A stretch of 41,492 nucleotides of DNA from Sinorhizobium shofinae (lineage in GTDB: Bacteria > Pseudomonadota > Alphaproteobacteria > Rhizobiales > Rhizobiaceae): NCBI GenBank assembly GCA_001704765.1, contig MBFK01000103.1, positions 1 to 41,492 on the forward strand, given 5' to 3'. Shown here piece after piece: positions 16,066 through 24,269 of this stretch (the first letter of the stretch is position 1; each line of letters starts with the position of its first letter). The notes under the pieces were generated by a model. It saw only the letters and a list, made by a program, of their open reading frames with translations. It searched no databases and was not told the DNA's origin. The position numbers and the translations under genes are program-made.

Positions 16066-17541
16066 TCATTTGATGTACCAGCCCCATTTCTCGCCCGTGG
16101 CAAAGCGGGTGATCTGCTTCGTCTCTAGATAGTTTTCGAGACCCCAGCGACCGAGCTCGCGGCCGATGCCGGATTCCTTGTAACCACCCCAGGGCGCTTC
16201 GGTGAACGTTGGCTGCGAGCAGTTGATCCAGACGATGCCGGCGCGGAAGGCGGCGGCAACCCGCTCAGCACGGACATCGTCCTTCGACATCACCGCGGCG
16301 GCGAGCCCAAAGCGTGAATCATTGGCAAGCTCGATCGCTTCTTCTTCGGTCGAGAATGGCCGGAGGCAGAGGACAGGCCCGAAGATCTCCTCGCGCCAGG
16401 CGTCGCTCTCCAAAGGCACCTCGGTCAGGACTGTCGGCTCCAGATAGTAGCCCGTCTCGAAACCCTCGGGCCGCTTTCCGCCGCAGGCGACGGTCGCACC
16501 GGCGGCTTTCGCCGCCTCGATCGCCGCGACGACCTGCTCGTGCTGGCGCTTGGAGACCAGCGGCCCGAGGAGCACGCCGTCCTCGAGACCGTCGCCGATC
16601 TTGATCTTCTTTGCCTCCTCGACAAGCCGCGCCAACAAGCGGTCGTAAATCCCTTCCTGGACGAGGACCCGTGACGTGGCCGAGCAGACCTGCCCCTGGT
16701 TCCAGAAGATGCCGAACATGATCCATTCGACCGCCTCATCAATATCGGCATCGTCGAAGACGACGAAGGGCGACTTGCCGCCGAGTTCGAGGCTGATGCG
16801 TTTGATGTCACGGGCCGCTGCCGCCATGATCTTCGAGCCAACCGGGCCGGAGCCGGTGAAGGCGAGCTTGTCTACGCCCTTGTGATCGATGATCGCCTGC
16901 CCGGCGACCGAGCCGGATCCCGTGACGATATTGAGGACGCCCGGCGGCAGGCCCGCCTCATCGGCGATCGCCGCGAGCTCGAGCGCGGTCAGCGACGTGA
17001 CTTCGGCCGGCTTCAGCACGACCGTGCAGCCGGCGGCAAGGGCCGGCGCAACCTTCCAGGCCGCCATCAGCAGCGGATAGTTCCAGGGGATGATCGCCCC
17101 GGCAACGCCGATGGGCTCCTTGACTGCCTTGGAGATGAAACGGGCGTCGGCGAGCGCGATCGGCTCTTCCGGATTGTTGTCGAGCTGTTCGGCAAGCCCG
17201 GCGTAGAAATCGAAGCAGCCGGCCGCGTCGGCGATATCCCAATCCGCCTCCGGGAACGGCTTGCCGTTGTCGATCACCTCGAGCCGGGCGATTTCCGCCT
17301 GCCGGGCCCGGATGCCGTCGGCGATGGCCCGGAGATAACGGGCGCGTTCGCGGCCGGGGAGCATGGGCCAGCCGTCCTTGTCGAAGGCGCGCCGCGCCGC
17401 CTTGACGGCAACGTCCACGTCGTCGGCGCTCGCCGCCGCGGCCTTGTGGATCACCTCTTCCGTGGCAGGATTGACGATCTCGAAAGTCCCGCCCTTGATG
17501 GGTGCCACCCACTTTCCGTCGATATAGAGTTCGCTGCGCAT
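16066..17541 (-). CDS. hypH: NAD(P)-dependent aldehyde dehydrogenase, probable 2-oxoglutarate semialdehyde dehydrogenase
   Basis: The 491-residue protein is a full aldehyde dehydrogenase. IPWNYP holds the catalytic asparagine (N154), LELGGKSP the general-base glutamate (E252) and NQGQVCSATSR the nucleophilic cysteine (C286); EIFGPVL is also present. The start at 17541 has GGAGAG upstream. In a hydroxyproline pathway the last step oxidises 2-oxoglutarate semialdehyde to 2-oxoglutarate, and this is the only aldehyde dehydrogenase in the operon, so the HypH role follows from context. By sequence alone it looks like the broad betaine-aldehyde group. The 5' end overlaps the end of the upstream FAD enzyme frame by 91 bases. 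Confidence 0.82.
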   Translation of the reverse strand: MRSELYIDGKWVAPIKGGTFEIVNPATEEVIHKAAAASADDVDVAVKAARRAFDKDGWPMLPGRERARYLRAIADGIRARQAEIARLEVIDNGKPFPEADWDIADAAGCFDFYAGLAEQLDNNPEEPIALADARFISKAVKEPIGVAGAIIPWNYPLLMAAWKVAPALAAGCTVVLKPAEVTSLTALELAAIADEAGLPPGVLNIVTGSGSVAGQAIIDHKGVDKLAFTGSGPVGSKIMAAAARDIKRISLELGGKSPFVVFDDADIDEAVEWIMFGIFWNQGQVCSATSRVLVQEGIYDRLLARLVEEAKKIKIGDGLEDGVLLGPLVSKRQHEQVVAAIEAAKAAGATVACGGKRPEGFETGYYLEPTVLTEVPLESDAWREEIFGPVLCLRPFSTEEEAIELANDSRFGLAAAVMSKDDVRAERVAAAFRAGIVWINCSQPTFTEAPWGGYKESGIGRELGRWGLENYLETKQITRFATGEKWGWYIK

Positions 17542-18830
17542 GGTTCTCTCCAATCGTTGCTGTCGTTGATCGGGTCTGCCGTCAGAACCCGATCCACGCG
17601 GTATGGTTTGAGATCGATCGGCGGGTTGACGCCAGTAACAAGGTCACCGATCAGCCGGGCTGTCGTGGCCGCATAGGTCAGACCTAGATGTCCGTGGCCG
17701 GTGGCGTAGATGACGCCGCGGTGTTTCGCCGAACGGCCGATGATCGGCACGGTATCGGGGAGCGCCGGCCGATGGCCCATCCATTCCGTGGCCTTCTCCG
17801 CCCGAAGATCCGGCAGAGCCTCCTGCGCCCGCTTAACGAGGACCCTGGCGCGGCGATAGTCCGGCGCGGCGTCAAGCCCTGCCATCTCCACCGTGCCGCC
17901 GACACGAATGCCGCCGGCCGTCGGCGTGACCATGAAGGCGCGCGCCGGCCAGATGATCGAGTGGCGCATCGAAATGCCGGGCGCCATGATCTGGGTGTGA
18001 TAGCCGCGCTCAGTCTCAAGCGGGATCGGTTCGCCGAGAAGGCGCGACAGCCTGCCGGTATAGGCGCCGGCGCAAAGCACGAACTGAGGCGCGGCGATCG
18101 ACCGACCATCCTTTAAGCGGACGGCCTTGACGCGATCGCCCTGCTCGAAACCGACGACATCGCCTTGCTCGATCCTGCCGCCCAGCGACAGGAATTTCTC
18201 GCGCAGTTTCAAGAGCAGCCGGTGAGGATCTCTAATCGAGCGGTTGTCGGGAAAGAGCACTGCTTTGGCGATCTTCGACGTCAGGGCAGGTTCAAGAGCG
18301 CGTATGGCATTGCCGCCGAGCACTTCATGGCGGAAGCCGAAGCGCTCGAGGATCGTGATGTGCTCCCGGTCCGCTCTGAACTGGGCCTCATCCGCATAGA
18401 GGCTGAGGCATCCCTCCTCGGTCAGCATATCGGTTAGGTCCGCTCCCTGCAGCAGAGGCATCAGGTCTTCGTAGACGCGTCGGCACAGCGCCGCCCCGGC
18501 TGCCTCCAATTCCTTGACGCGGGACGTGCGGCTTGCTTCGAGAAATCGGAGAAACCAGGGCGTGAGGCGCGGCAGATAGGAGGGCCGGATGCGCACCGGC
18601 CCCTCCGGGTCGATCAGCCACTGCGGCATCTGCGCCCAGACGGACGGCCGGGAGGTGGGCATGAATTCGGTGACCGCGATCGACGCCATATTGCCGTAGG
18701 AAGCGCCCTTGCCATCAGGATCCCGCTCGATGAGAACGGCATTCCCGCGGCGCCGCAGCTCGTAGGCGATGGTGGTGCCGATAATACCGGCACCTACGAC
18801 CACGACATGGCCCTCGTTATTGCTCATCAT
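17451..18830 (-). CDS. hypO: D-amino acid dehydrogenase-like FAD enzyme, probable D-hydroxyproline dehydrogenase
   Basis: The 459-residue protein is a DadA-type FAD oxidoreductase: VVGAGIIGTTIAYEL at the N-terminus, then GASYGNMASI, and near the C-terminus YATGHGHLGLTYAATTARL, the second FAD-contact motif. In hydroxyproline catabolism such an enzyme oxidises cis-4-hydroxy-D-proline to pyrroline-4-hydroxy-2-carboxylate, feeding electrons to the respiratory chain. DadA-like proteins usually end soon after a segment like PPIDLKPYRVDRV; this frame runs about 40 residues further, into the aldehyde dehydrogenase gene, with composition unlike the rest. The tail may be real, or a frameshift may have removed the original stop. 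The gene follows the epimerase at a 33-base gap. Confidence 0.83.
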   Translation of the reverse strand: MMSNNEGHVVVVGAGIIGTTIAYELRRRGNAVLIERDPDGKGASYGNMASIAVTEFMPTSRPSVWAQMPQWLIDPEGPVRIRPSYLPRLTPWFLRFLEASRTSRVKELEAAGAALCRRVYEDLMPLLQGADLTDMLTEEGCLSLYADEAQFRADREHITILERFGFRHEVLGGNAIRALEPALTSKIAKAVLFPDNRSIRDPHRLLLKLREKFLSLGGRIEQGDVVGFEQGDRVKAVRLKDGRSIAAPQFVLCAGAYTGRLSRLLGEPIPLETERGYHTQIMAPGISMRHSIIWPARAFMVTPTAGGIRVGGTVEMAGLDAAPDYRRARVLVKRAQEALPDLRAEKATEWMGHRPALPDTVPIIGRSAKHRGVIYATGHGHLGLTYAATTARLIGDLVTGVNPPIDLKPYRVDRVLTADPINDSNDWREPCAANSISTESGWHPSRAGLSRSSILPRKR

Positions 18831-18863
18831 TTCTCTGCTCTCGGACGGCGCTTGGTGCGGAGT

Positions 18864-19898
18864 TCAAACTGTGGTCATCCAGGTATCGGCCACCTTGAAG
18901 CCCCCGGGATAGGGGTCGGTCGGGTGCATGCCCATCTGATAGAGACCGGTGATCCAGGCCTGGCCGGCGATCGCCGGTATGACAGCGTTGTACTTCCCGA
19001 CCGTCGTCAGGCCGTCGATGGTGCACGTGAAGCGGCTGCCGGTGATCGACTCATGGATGAGCGTTTCGCTTGGCTTGATAAGACCCTTTGCGTGAAGCAG
19101 CGCCAGCCTCGCCGATGACCCGGTACCACAGGGCGAGCGATCGCATCGCCCCGGGGAGACGACCACGCAGTTCTTCGAAACGAGCTGGCCATTCTCCCGT
19201 CGAAGCGGCCCCATGAACTGGGTGCTGGTGATACCAGGTATTGCCGGGTTCTCGGGATGTTCGACCGCTAGCTGCTCGGCGGTCGCGAATTTGAGCTTCT
19301 GTCCAACCTCGCAGAGTTCGCGGGCTTCCGAGGGGTCGATCGAGAAGCCGAGATCGGCGGCGTTGACCATCGTATAGGTCATGCCGCCATAGACGATGTC
19401 GACCCTGACGGCGCCCAAGCCAGCGACTTCGATCTTAGCGTCGAGGTGGTAACAAAATGCCGGCTGGTTCACGAGCCGGACGCTCGTCACCTTGCCGGCT
19501 GAGCATTCGCAACGCACTTTGATCAGGCCCGCCGGAGACTCGAGCGTTAGTTGAGTGACGGGCTCCTGCATCGGCAGGACTCCGGTCTCGAGAAGCACCG
19601 TCGCCACGCACATCGTGTTCGAACCGGACATCGCCGGGTATTCGGTCGTCTCGAGGATGACGTATCCCATGTCGGCGTCGGGGTGATTGGAGGGAAGCAC
19701 AATGTTGGCATTGTGCCAGACAGCTCCTCGCGGTTCGAACAGGACCATCTTGCGGATGTCGTCCATGTGGGTTTCAAGATAAACCCGCTTTTCGAACATG
19801 GTTTCGCCGGGAACCTGGCCGACGCCGCCGACGATGACCTTGCCGCTTTCTCCTTCGGCATGACAGTCGACGACGGACAGGACTTTGCTGAAGCGCAT
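18864..19898 (-). CDS. hypRE: Hydroxyproline 2-epimerase / proline racemase-family protein, Ser/Cys type
   Basis: The 344-residue protein is a proline racemase-superfamily enzyme. The active-site pair is S91 (PAMSGSNTMC) and C257 (DRSPCGTGSS), again the Ser/Cys type. Next to a D-hydroxyproline dehydrogenase and a HypD-like deaminase, the expected reaction is epimerisation of trans-4-hydroxy-L-proline to cis-4-hydroxy-D-proline. The start at 19898 has GGAG 9 bases upstream and gives the usual N-terminus with VVDCHAEGESGKV. A 118-base gap with a long hairpin separates it from the HypD-like gene. Proline or 3-hydroxyproline as substrate remains possible. Confidence 0.85.
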   Translation of the reverse strand: MRFSKVLSVVDCHAEGESGKVIVGGVGQVPGETMFEKRVYLETHMDDIRKMVLFEPRGAVWHNANIVLPSNHPDADMGYVILETTEYPAMSGSNTMCVATVLLETGVLPMQEPVTQLTLESPAGLIKVRCECSAGKVTSVRLVNQPAFCYHLDAKIEVAGLGAVRVDIVYGGMTYTMVNAADLGFSIDPSEARELCEVGQKLKFATAEQLAVEHPENPAIPGITSTQFMGPLRRENGQLVSKNCVVVSPGRCDRSPCGTGSSARLALLHAKGLIKPSETLIHESITGSRFTCTIDGLTTVGKYNAVIPAIAGQAWITGLYQMGMHPTDPYPGGFKVADTWMTTV

Positions 19899-19973
19899 CC
19901 GTCTAGCTCCAAGTTCGAGGCGTGAGTTACGAGAGGGAAACGATTGCGCTCGACCGCAACATCAGACATGTCC

Positions 19974-20012
19974 GCGCGGAGCATGGAAGGCTGGACCTTC
20001 CATGCTCCGCGC
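19974..20012 (-). other. Long intercistronic hairpin between the HypD-like and HypRE-like genes
   Basis: A perfect 17-bp stem (19974-19990 with 19996-20012) encloses a 5-base loop, 4 bases after the HypD-like stop. No U-run follows on the minus strand, so it looks like an RNA stabiliser or processing site, or a partial terminator lowering expression of the downstream enzymes relative to the transporter. Confidence 0.8.
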
Positions 20013-20016
20013 AAGG

Positions 20017-20895
20017 TCACCAATTCAGGATCGGTTCCATGGCCGCCTTGAACTCGGCCTTCTCCTCATCCGTAAGCGCACCGAGCGGCGCACGGCAGTT
20101 GCCGACCGGCGTACCCTGAAGTTCGCAGCCATATTTGATCTTCTGCACGAATTTGCCGGTCTCCAGGATATTCATCGCCCGGTAGAGAACGGCCATCTGT
20201 TCGCGCGCCTTGTCGAGATCGCCGGAGCGGAAGGTGCGGTCCAGGTCGCAGCAGGCTTTCGCCATGCAGTTGGCCGGGCCGCAGATCCAGGAATCGGCGC
20301 CCCAGAACATGAAATCGAGCGCAATGTCGTCCGAGCCCGAAACGAGGTCGATGCGGCCCTTGTAACGCGAATGAATGTCGACAGCGCGCTGCAGGACGCC
20401 GGAGCTTTCCTTGATGCCGATCACACGGGGATCATCGGCGAGCGCATCCATGAGCTCGAAGGAAATTTCGACGCCGTCCTTCGGCGGGTAGTTGTAGAGA
20501 ACGAGGCTTACATCGACGGCATCGAGAACGGCGCGATAGTGGTTGAGCAGCTCGGCCTGGGTCGGGCGCGTGTAGAAAGGTGTGGCGAGCAGAACCGTAT
20601 CGTAACCGATCTCCCTGGCGCGCGCCGTGTTCTCGATCACTTCGCGGGTTGCCGGCGCATTGGTGCCGGCGATCAGGATTTCGTCGTCATTGGCGAAGTC
20701 CTTGACGAACTTGAGCACTTCCTCGCGCTCCTCGTTCGACATGGAAAAATACTCTCCGGTAGAACCGCAAGGCACCCAGCCGGTCACCCCTGCCGCCCGG
20801 AGGCTCGTCATGTGCTTTTCAAGCGCCTTGAAATCGATCCGGTTGTTCGCATCGAAGGGGGTAATGAGGGCGGGCATGACGCCAGAAAGTTTCAT
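20017..20895 (-). CDS. hypD: DapA-family lyase, probable pyrroline-4-hydroxy-2-carboxylate deaminase
   Basis: The 292-residue protein is a class I aldolase-type TIM barrel of the DapA/NanA family. The Schiff-base lysine is K162 in IGIKESSG, the tyrosine Y134 lies in LYNYPP and the carboxylate-binding GSTGE loop spans 44-48. In hydroxyproline catabolism a DapA-like enzyme deaminates and dehydrates the cyclic imine to 2-oxoglutarate semialdehyde, and the neighbours match that role. The start at 20895 has AAGGAGA upstream, which drops a 6-residue extension. It follows the second permease by 30 bases. A true dihydrodipicolinate synthase is unlikely in this operon. Confidence 0.83.
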   Translation of the reverse strand: MKLSGVMPALITPFDANNRIDFKALEKHMTSLRAAGVTGWVPCGSTGEYFSMSNEEREEVLKFVKDFANDDEILIAGTNAPATREVIENTARAREIGYDTVLLATPFYTRPTQAELLNHYRAVLDAVDVSLVLYNYPPKDGVEISFELMDALADDPRVIGIKESSGVLQRAVDIHSRYKGRIDLVSGSDDIALDFMFWGADSWICGPANCMAKACCDLDRTFRSGDLDKAREQMAVLYRAMNILETGKFVQKIKYGCELQGTPVGNCRAPLGALTDEEKAEFKAAMEPILNW

Positions 20896-20925
20896 GGGGG
20901 GTCTCCTTTTCAAATTCGGCTGCGA

Positions 20926-21591
20926 TCAGATCGCCAGTTTGGCAAGCACACGTCGCTCGACGAGCGTGACGGCGCGGGTGAGCGGAAAGGCGATGACGAA
21001 GTAGATGATTGCGACGACCGTCAGCACTTCGACGGGCCGTGCCGTGTTGTTGGAAATGTTCTGGCCGACGAACATCAGGTCGGCCATGCCGACGGCGGAA
21101 ACCAGCGCGCTTTCCTTGAACAGGCTGACGCAGTTCGACAGCAGCGTCGGAACGGCGCGCAGCACCGCCTGCGGGAGGATGACGTTCGTCACCTGGACGC
21201 GGCGCGGCAGGCCGAGCGCAACGCAGGCGTCGAGCTGCTCCGGACCGATGGACTTGAGCGACGCCCGGAAAGTCTCGCTGGTGATCGCACCCATGTAGAG
21301 GGTGAGTGCGATCACTCCCGAGGCGAGATTGGAGAGCTCAACGCCGAGGATCAGCGGCAGGCAGAAGAAGATCCAGAAAAGCTGGATAAGCACCGGCGTG
21401 CCGCGGAAGAACTCGACATAGACACCGGATATAGCCCGCAGCAGGGAACGGCGCGATGTCCGGGCGAGGCCTACGAGAAAGCCGAGGCTGCAGCCGAGGA
21501 CGACGCAGATCAGCGTCAGCTTGATCGTCATCCAGAGACCGAGCGCGAGCGCTTCCTGGAAGCGGAGGATGATGGAGAAATCGAGAGCCAT
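20926..21591 (-). CDS. Polar amino acid ABC transporter permease
   Basis: The 221-residue inner-membrane protein is of the HisM/GlnP type with about five hydrophobic helices. The cytoplasmic EAA loop reads EQLDACVALGLPRR followed by VTNVILPQA, the ATPase contact site. ATG 21597 and ATG 21591 are both possible; AGGA is almost in contact with the first and about 7 bases from the second, so I use 21591. It forms a heterodimer with the permease at 21602-22264. Its place directly before the hydroxyproline enzymes implies uptake of their substrate. Confidence 0.88.
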   Translation of the reverse strand: MALDFSIILRFQEALALGLWMTIKLTLICVVLGCSLGFLVGLARTSRRSLLRAISGVYVEFFRGTPVLIQLFWIFFCLPLILGVELSNLASGVIALTLYMGAITSETFRASLKSIGPEQLDACVALGLPRRVQVTNVILPQAVLRAVPTLLSNCVSLFKESALVSAVGMADLMFVGQNISNNTARPVEVLTVVAIIYFVIAFPLTRAVTLVERRVLAKLAI

Positions 21592-21601
21592 GGTCATGTC
21601 C

Positions 21602-22264
21602 TCAGCTCATCATCAGCTGGCGGCGGCGTTCCAGGAAGCCGACGATCTGGCTGATGGGGAAGGAGACGGCAAAGTAGACGAGCGCGACGATGGTGAAGGT
21701 CTCGATCGGCCTGTAGGTCTCTGTCGCAAGTGTCTTCGCCTGGTACATAAGATCCTGCACGGCGACGATGGCGACCAGCGCGGATTGCTGGAAGATACCG
21801 ATACCGTTTGTGAGCAGGACGGGTATCGAAGCACGAACCGCGGTCGGCAGCACGATATAGAGCGTGCGCTGGAGCGGATTGAGACCAAGAGCGATCCCGG
21901 CATCGAGCTGTTCGCGCGGAACAGCCTGGATCGCGGCGCGATAGGCCTCGGCGTTGAAGGCCATCAGATTAAGGCCGAGCGCCAGAATGCCCATCGTCAT
22001 CGAGCCGAGGAAGACATTGAAGAGCATCGGTACGCAGTAGAAGAACCAGACGATCTGCACGATCGCCGGCGTGCAGCGGAAGAATTCCACGAAGAGCATG
22101 GCCGGCAGCCGGATCGGCGCGAAGCGGCTCATGATAAGCAGCGCAAGCGGAAAGCCGAGCACGACGCCGATGAGATTGGCGGTAGCCGTCAACTGAAGCG
22201 TTACTGCGAGCCCGTCGAGCAGCGGTCCGAAGGCGATGGACTGGAAGTCGAATGAGTACCCCAT
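21602..22264 (-). CDS. Polar amino acid ABC transporter permease
   Basis: The 220-residue protein has about five membrane helices and the EAA loop EQLDAGIALGLNPLQ with IVLPTA. It is related to the next permease but distinct, as expected of a heterodimeric channel. The start has a very strong site, AGGAGGGGGAG, next to the ATG. It lies 9 bases after the ATPase gene. Confidence 0.88.
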   Translation of the reverse strand: MGYSFDFQSIAFGPLLDGLAVTLQLTATANLIGVVLGFPLALLIMSRFAPIRLPAMLFVEFFRCTPAIVQIVWFFYCVPMLFNVFLGSMTMGILALGLNLMAFNAEAYRAAIQAVPREQLDAGIALGLNPLQRTLYIVLPTAVRASIPVLLTNGIGIFQQSALVAIVAVQDLMYQAKTLATETYRPIETFTIVALVYFAVSFPISQIVGFLERRRQLMMS

Positions 22265-22273
22265 CTCCCCCTC

Positions 22274-23050
22274 CTAATGCCGGATATGGAAGACGCGGTC
22301 GATGAAGTCGCGCGTGCGCTCCTCCTTCGGCGAGCCGAGCACTTGTTCCGGCGGCCCATCCTCGACAACCACCCCGCCGGCGCAGAAGATGACGCGCGAG
22401 GCGATGTTCTTTGCAAACCACATGTCGTGGGTGACGATCATCATCGGCATGTTCTGGGCGGCAAGCTGCAGGATCACCTGCTCGACCTCGGCAACCAGTT
22501 CGGGATCGAGGGCCGACGTCACCTCGTCGAACAGCATCAGCTTCGGATCGAGCATCAGGGCGCGTGCGATCGCCACACGCTGCTTCTGGCCGCCGGAAAG
22601 CTGCGCCGGATATGCATTGGCCTTGGCGCCAAGGCCAAAGCGGTCGAGAAGCGCATGGGCGCGTTTGGTGGCGCTGACCTTGTTTTCACCGCGCACCTTA
22701 CACGGCGCCAGGATCAGGTTCTGGGTGACATTCAGATGCGGGAACAGCGTGTAGTGCTGGAAGACCATGCCGATCGAGCGGCGCACCTCGGTGTCGATGA
22801 CGGTTTTCTTGTCTGAGCCCTTCGACGAGATATAGGGCTCGCCGCCGAAGGTGATCGAGCCGCTGTCGATTTTTTCAAGGCCCATCATGACGCGCAGAAG
22901 CGTGCTCTTGCCGCCGCCGCTCGGGCCGATGACCACGACCCTTTCGCCAGGCTTCATTTCGATGTCGAGCCCCTTGAGAACCTGGATATACGGGCCGTAG
23001 CTTTTGCGCAGTGACTTGATGGAAACGAGCGGTGCATTTGCGGACATCAT
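22274..23050 (-). CDS. Polar amino acid ABC transporter ATP-binding protein
   Basis: The 258-residue ATPase has Walker A GPSGGGKST (about 45-53), the Q-loop in MVFQHYTLFPH, signature LSGGQKQR, Walker B LMLFDEVTSALDP and the H-loop THD. It is of the GlnQ/HisP group. I start at ATG 23050 because GGAG lies 5 bases upstream; a GTG two codons earlier has no suitable site. It energises the two permeases that follow. One residue in Walker B differs from the usual DEPTSALDP (V for P), which is tolerated in other members. Confidence 0.9.
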   Translation of the reverse strand: MMSANAPLVSIKSLRKSYGPYIQVLKGLDIEMKPGERVVVIGPSGGGKSTLLRVMMGLEKIDSGSITFGGEPYISSKGSDKKTVIDTEVRRSIGMVFQHYTLFPHLNVTQNLILAPCKVRGENKVSATKRAHALLDRFGLGAKANAYPAQLSGGQKQRVAIARALMLDPKLMLFDEVTSALDPELVAEVEQVILQLAAQNMPMMIVTHDMWFAKNIASRVIFCAGGVVVEDGPPEQVLGSPKEERTRDFIDRVFHIRH

Positions 23051-23079
23051 TGGCACTCCACTTGCCGTCGTATCAGGAA

Positions 23080-23104
23080 GAGCCGGGGCTTTCCGCCCCG
23101 GCTC
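23080..23104 (-). other. Intercistronic hairpin after the binding-protein gene
   Basis: A perfect 10-bp GC-rich stem (23080-23089 with 23095-23104, GAGCCGGGGC) with a 5-base loop lies between the binding-protein stop and the ATPase start. Such stems commonly protect the binding-protein mRNA, raising it above the membrane components. No U-run follows. Confidence 0.75.
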
Positions 23105-23113
23105 GCACGAACC

Positions 23114-23947
23114 TCAGTTCGACGATTTCAGGACCTCGTCGACGGCTTTGCGAATCAGTTCCTCGACGTGCCCGGTCGCCACCTTCTCTTCAAGGAAGAT
23201 GTTCACCACCTCCACATCGGCAGCCGAAAGCTGGTGCGGCAGGCCAAAAGCGACACCCTGCTTCGCCAGTGCCGGCTTCGGATTGAGCGCAACCGCCCAG
23301 TCAGGATTGGACTGCGTGAAAAGCTGGTTGGTGTCGGACGCGTCGACAAGGATGTCGGCGCGCCTGGAGACTACTGCCAAGCGCGTCTCGTCATTGCCCG
23401 GCAGGCGCAGGATCGTCGCGTTCTTCACCGCACCGGTGATCGCCTTGTCCTGCGCGGTGCCGGACATGACCGCGAGCGTCACATCCTTCTTGTCGACGTC
23501 GGCGACCGAGGTCGCTCCGGCGGGGATCTTCGGGTTTTCCTTATTGTAGGCGAGCGAGATCTGATATTCCATCGCCGGAACGGAAAACTGGACGGCCATG
23601 GCACGCGCCGGCGTCCTGTTTAATGCAAGTGAGAGATTCCATTTTCCAGCCTGCAGACCGGCGACGATGTTGTCCCAGGTGGTATCGACGAACTCCGGCT
23701 TGACCTTTAGGACTTCAGCAAATTCGCGGCAGAGATCTGCAAAGAAGCCGGAATATTCGCCCGTCGCCGGGTCTCGCATGACGTAAGGCGGAGCGACAGC
23801 TGCACCGCAGCGAAGGACACCCGCCTTCTGCACGCCCTGCCAGTAGCCCTCGGCGGTTTGTGCGGATGCGGCGGTGGTTGAAAGGCCAGTGATCAGGGCA
23901 AGCGCAGGCAACGTCTGCACTGCGGACGCAAACATCCTTGAAAGCAT
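23114..23947 (-). CDS. Polar amino acid ABC transporter substrate-binding protein
   Basis: The 277-residue periplasmic protein carries a signal peptide (hydrophobic LPALALITGLSTTAASA, cleavage after about residue 30). It has the SBP family 3 fold with LRCGAAVAPPYVMRDPATGEYSGF-type entry and DLCREFAEVL. ATG 23947 is preferred because AGAGGAA is spaced 6 bases from it but touches the alternative ATG at 23953. It is the first gene of the hydroxyproline-type operon, downstream of the tandem inverted repeats at 24020-24066. It probably binds a hydroxyproline or related amino acid. Confidence 0.88.
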   Translation of the reverse strand: MLSRMFASAVQTLPALALITGLSTTAASAQTAEGYWQGVQKAGVLRCGAAVAPPYVMRDPATGEYSGFFADLCREFAEVLKVKPEFVDTTWDNIVAGLQAGKWNLSLALNRTPARAMAVQFSVPAMEYQISLAYNKENPKIPAGATSVADVDKKDVTLAVMSGTAQDKAITGAVKNATILRLPGNDETRLAVVSRRADILVDASDTNQLFTQSNPDWAVALNPKPALAKQGVAFGLPHQLSAADVEVVNIFLEEKVATGHVEELIRKAVDEVLKSSN

Positions 23948-24019
23948 GGTCATTTCCTCTGTTTGACGTGCGCGTGACGCGCGGTTCCACCCGTCGGCTA
24001 TCGCCGATCTTTTCTTCTT

Positions 24020-24038
24020 TGTCGTCTACGTGTCGACA
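24020..24038. promoter_or_regulatory. 19-bp inverted repeat, candidate GntR operator, site 1
   Basis: The sequence TGTCGTCTACGTGTCGACA has the symmetry TGTCGNC-N5-GNCGACA. An identical copy follows 28 bp later. It lies 73 bases upstream of the binding-protein start, between the divergent gntR fossil and the operon. Confidence 0.65.
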
Positions 24039-24047
24039 CGATAACTA

Positions 24048-24066
24048 TGTCGTCTACGTGTCGACA
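24048..24066. promoter_or_regulatory. 19-bp inverted repeat, candidate GntR operator, site 2
   Basis: This is an exact copy of site 1, 28 bp (close to three helical turns) downstream. A related site, AGTCGTCTGAGTGTCGACA, occurs at 37658-37676 before the intact gntR. Confidence 0.65.
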
Positions 24067-24144
24067 AAGTCAAGTGGAAAATTTACATGGCATCGGCACG
24101 GCCATTCTGGCTTTCTGTGTCCGGATAGTGGGAAAGAGACGCAA

Positions 24145-24266
24145 GTGTCTGACGAAACAGAAACAAAGCGAGCAAAAGGCACGGGCTGAAAAAGAGTCTC
24201 CGAGACCCTTGGAAACGTGACCCTGCCGCTGACGCTTGCTCCCGGTCAGCTATTGGGACGAGAACT
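24145..24266 (+). pseudogene. Remnant of a gntR regulator gene (5' end only)
   Basis: From GTG 24145 the frame reads MSDETETKRAKGTG and then a TGA where the intact gntR at 37754 has tryptophan. The next codons remain collinear with that gene without indels up to about 24266; 29 of 41 codons give the same residue. The leader in front is also related to that of the intact gene (about 24067-24144 with 37677-37753, including the AAATTTACA and ATTCTGGC segments). Sequence after 24266 belongs to an unrelated SDR remnant on the other strand. It is a dead, truncated paralogue or older copy, divergent from the operon it probably once regulated. Confidence 0.85.
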
Positions 24267-24269
24267 CCG

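Noticed and set aside
19885..21654. 589-residue plus-strand open frame
   Set aside because: It lies antisense to the racemase, HypD-like and permease genes, is rich in Asp, Arg, Glu and His as expected for a GC-rich antisense frame, and has no family features.
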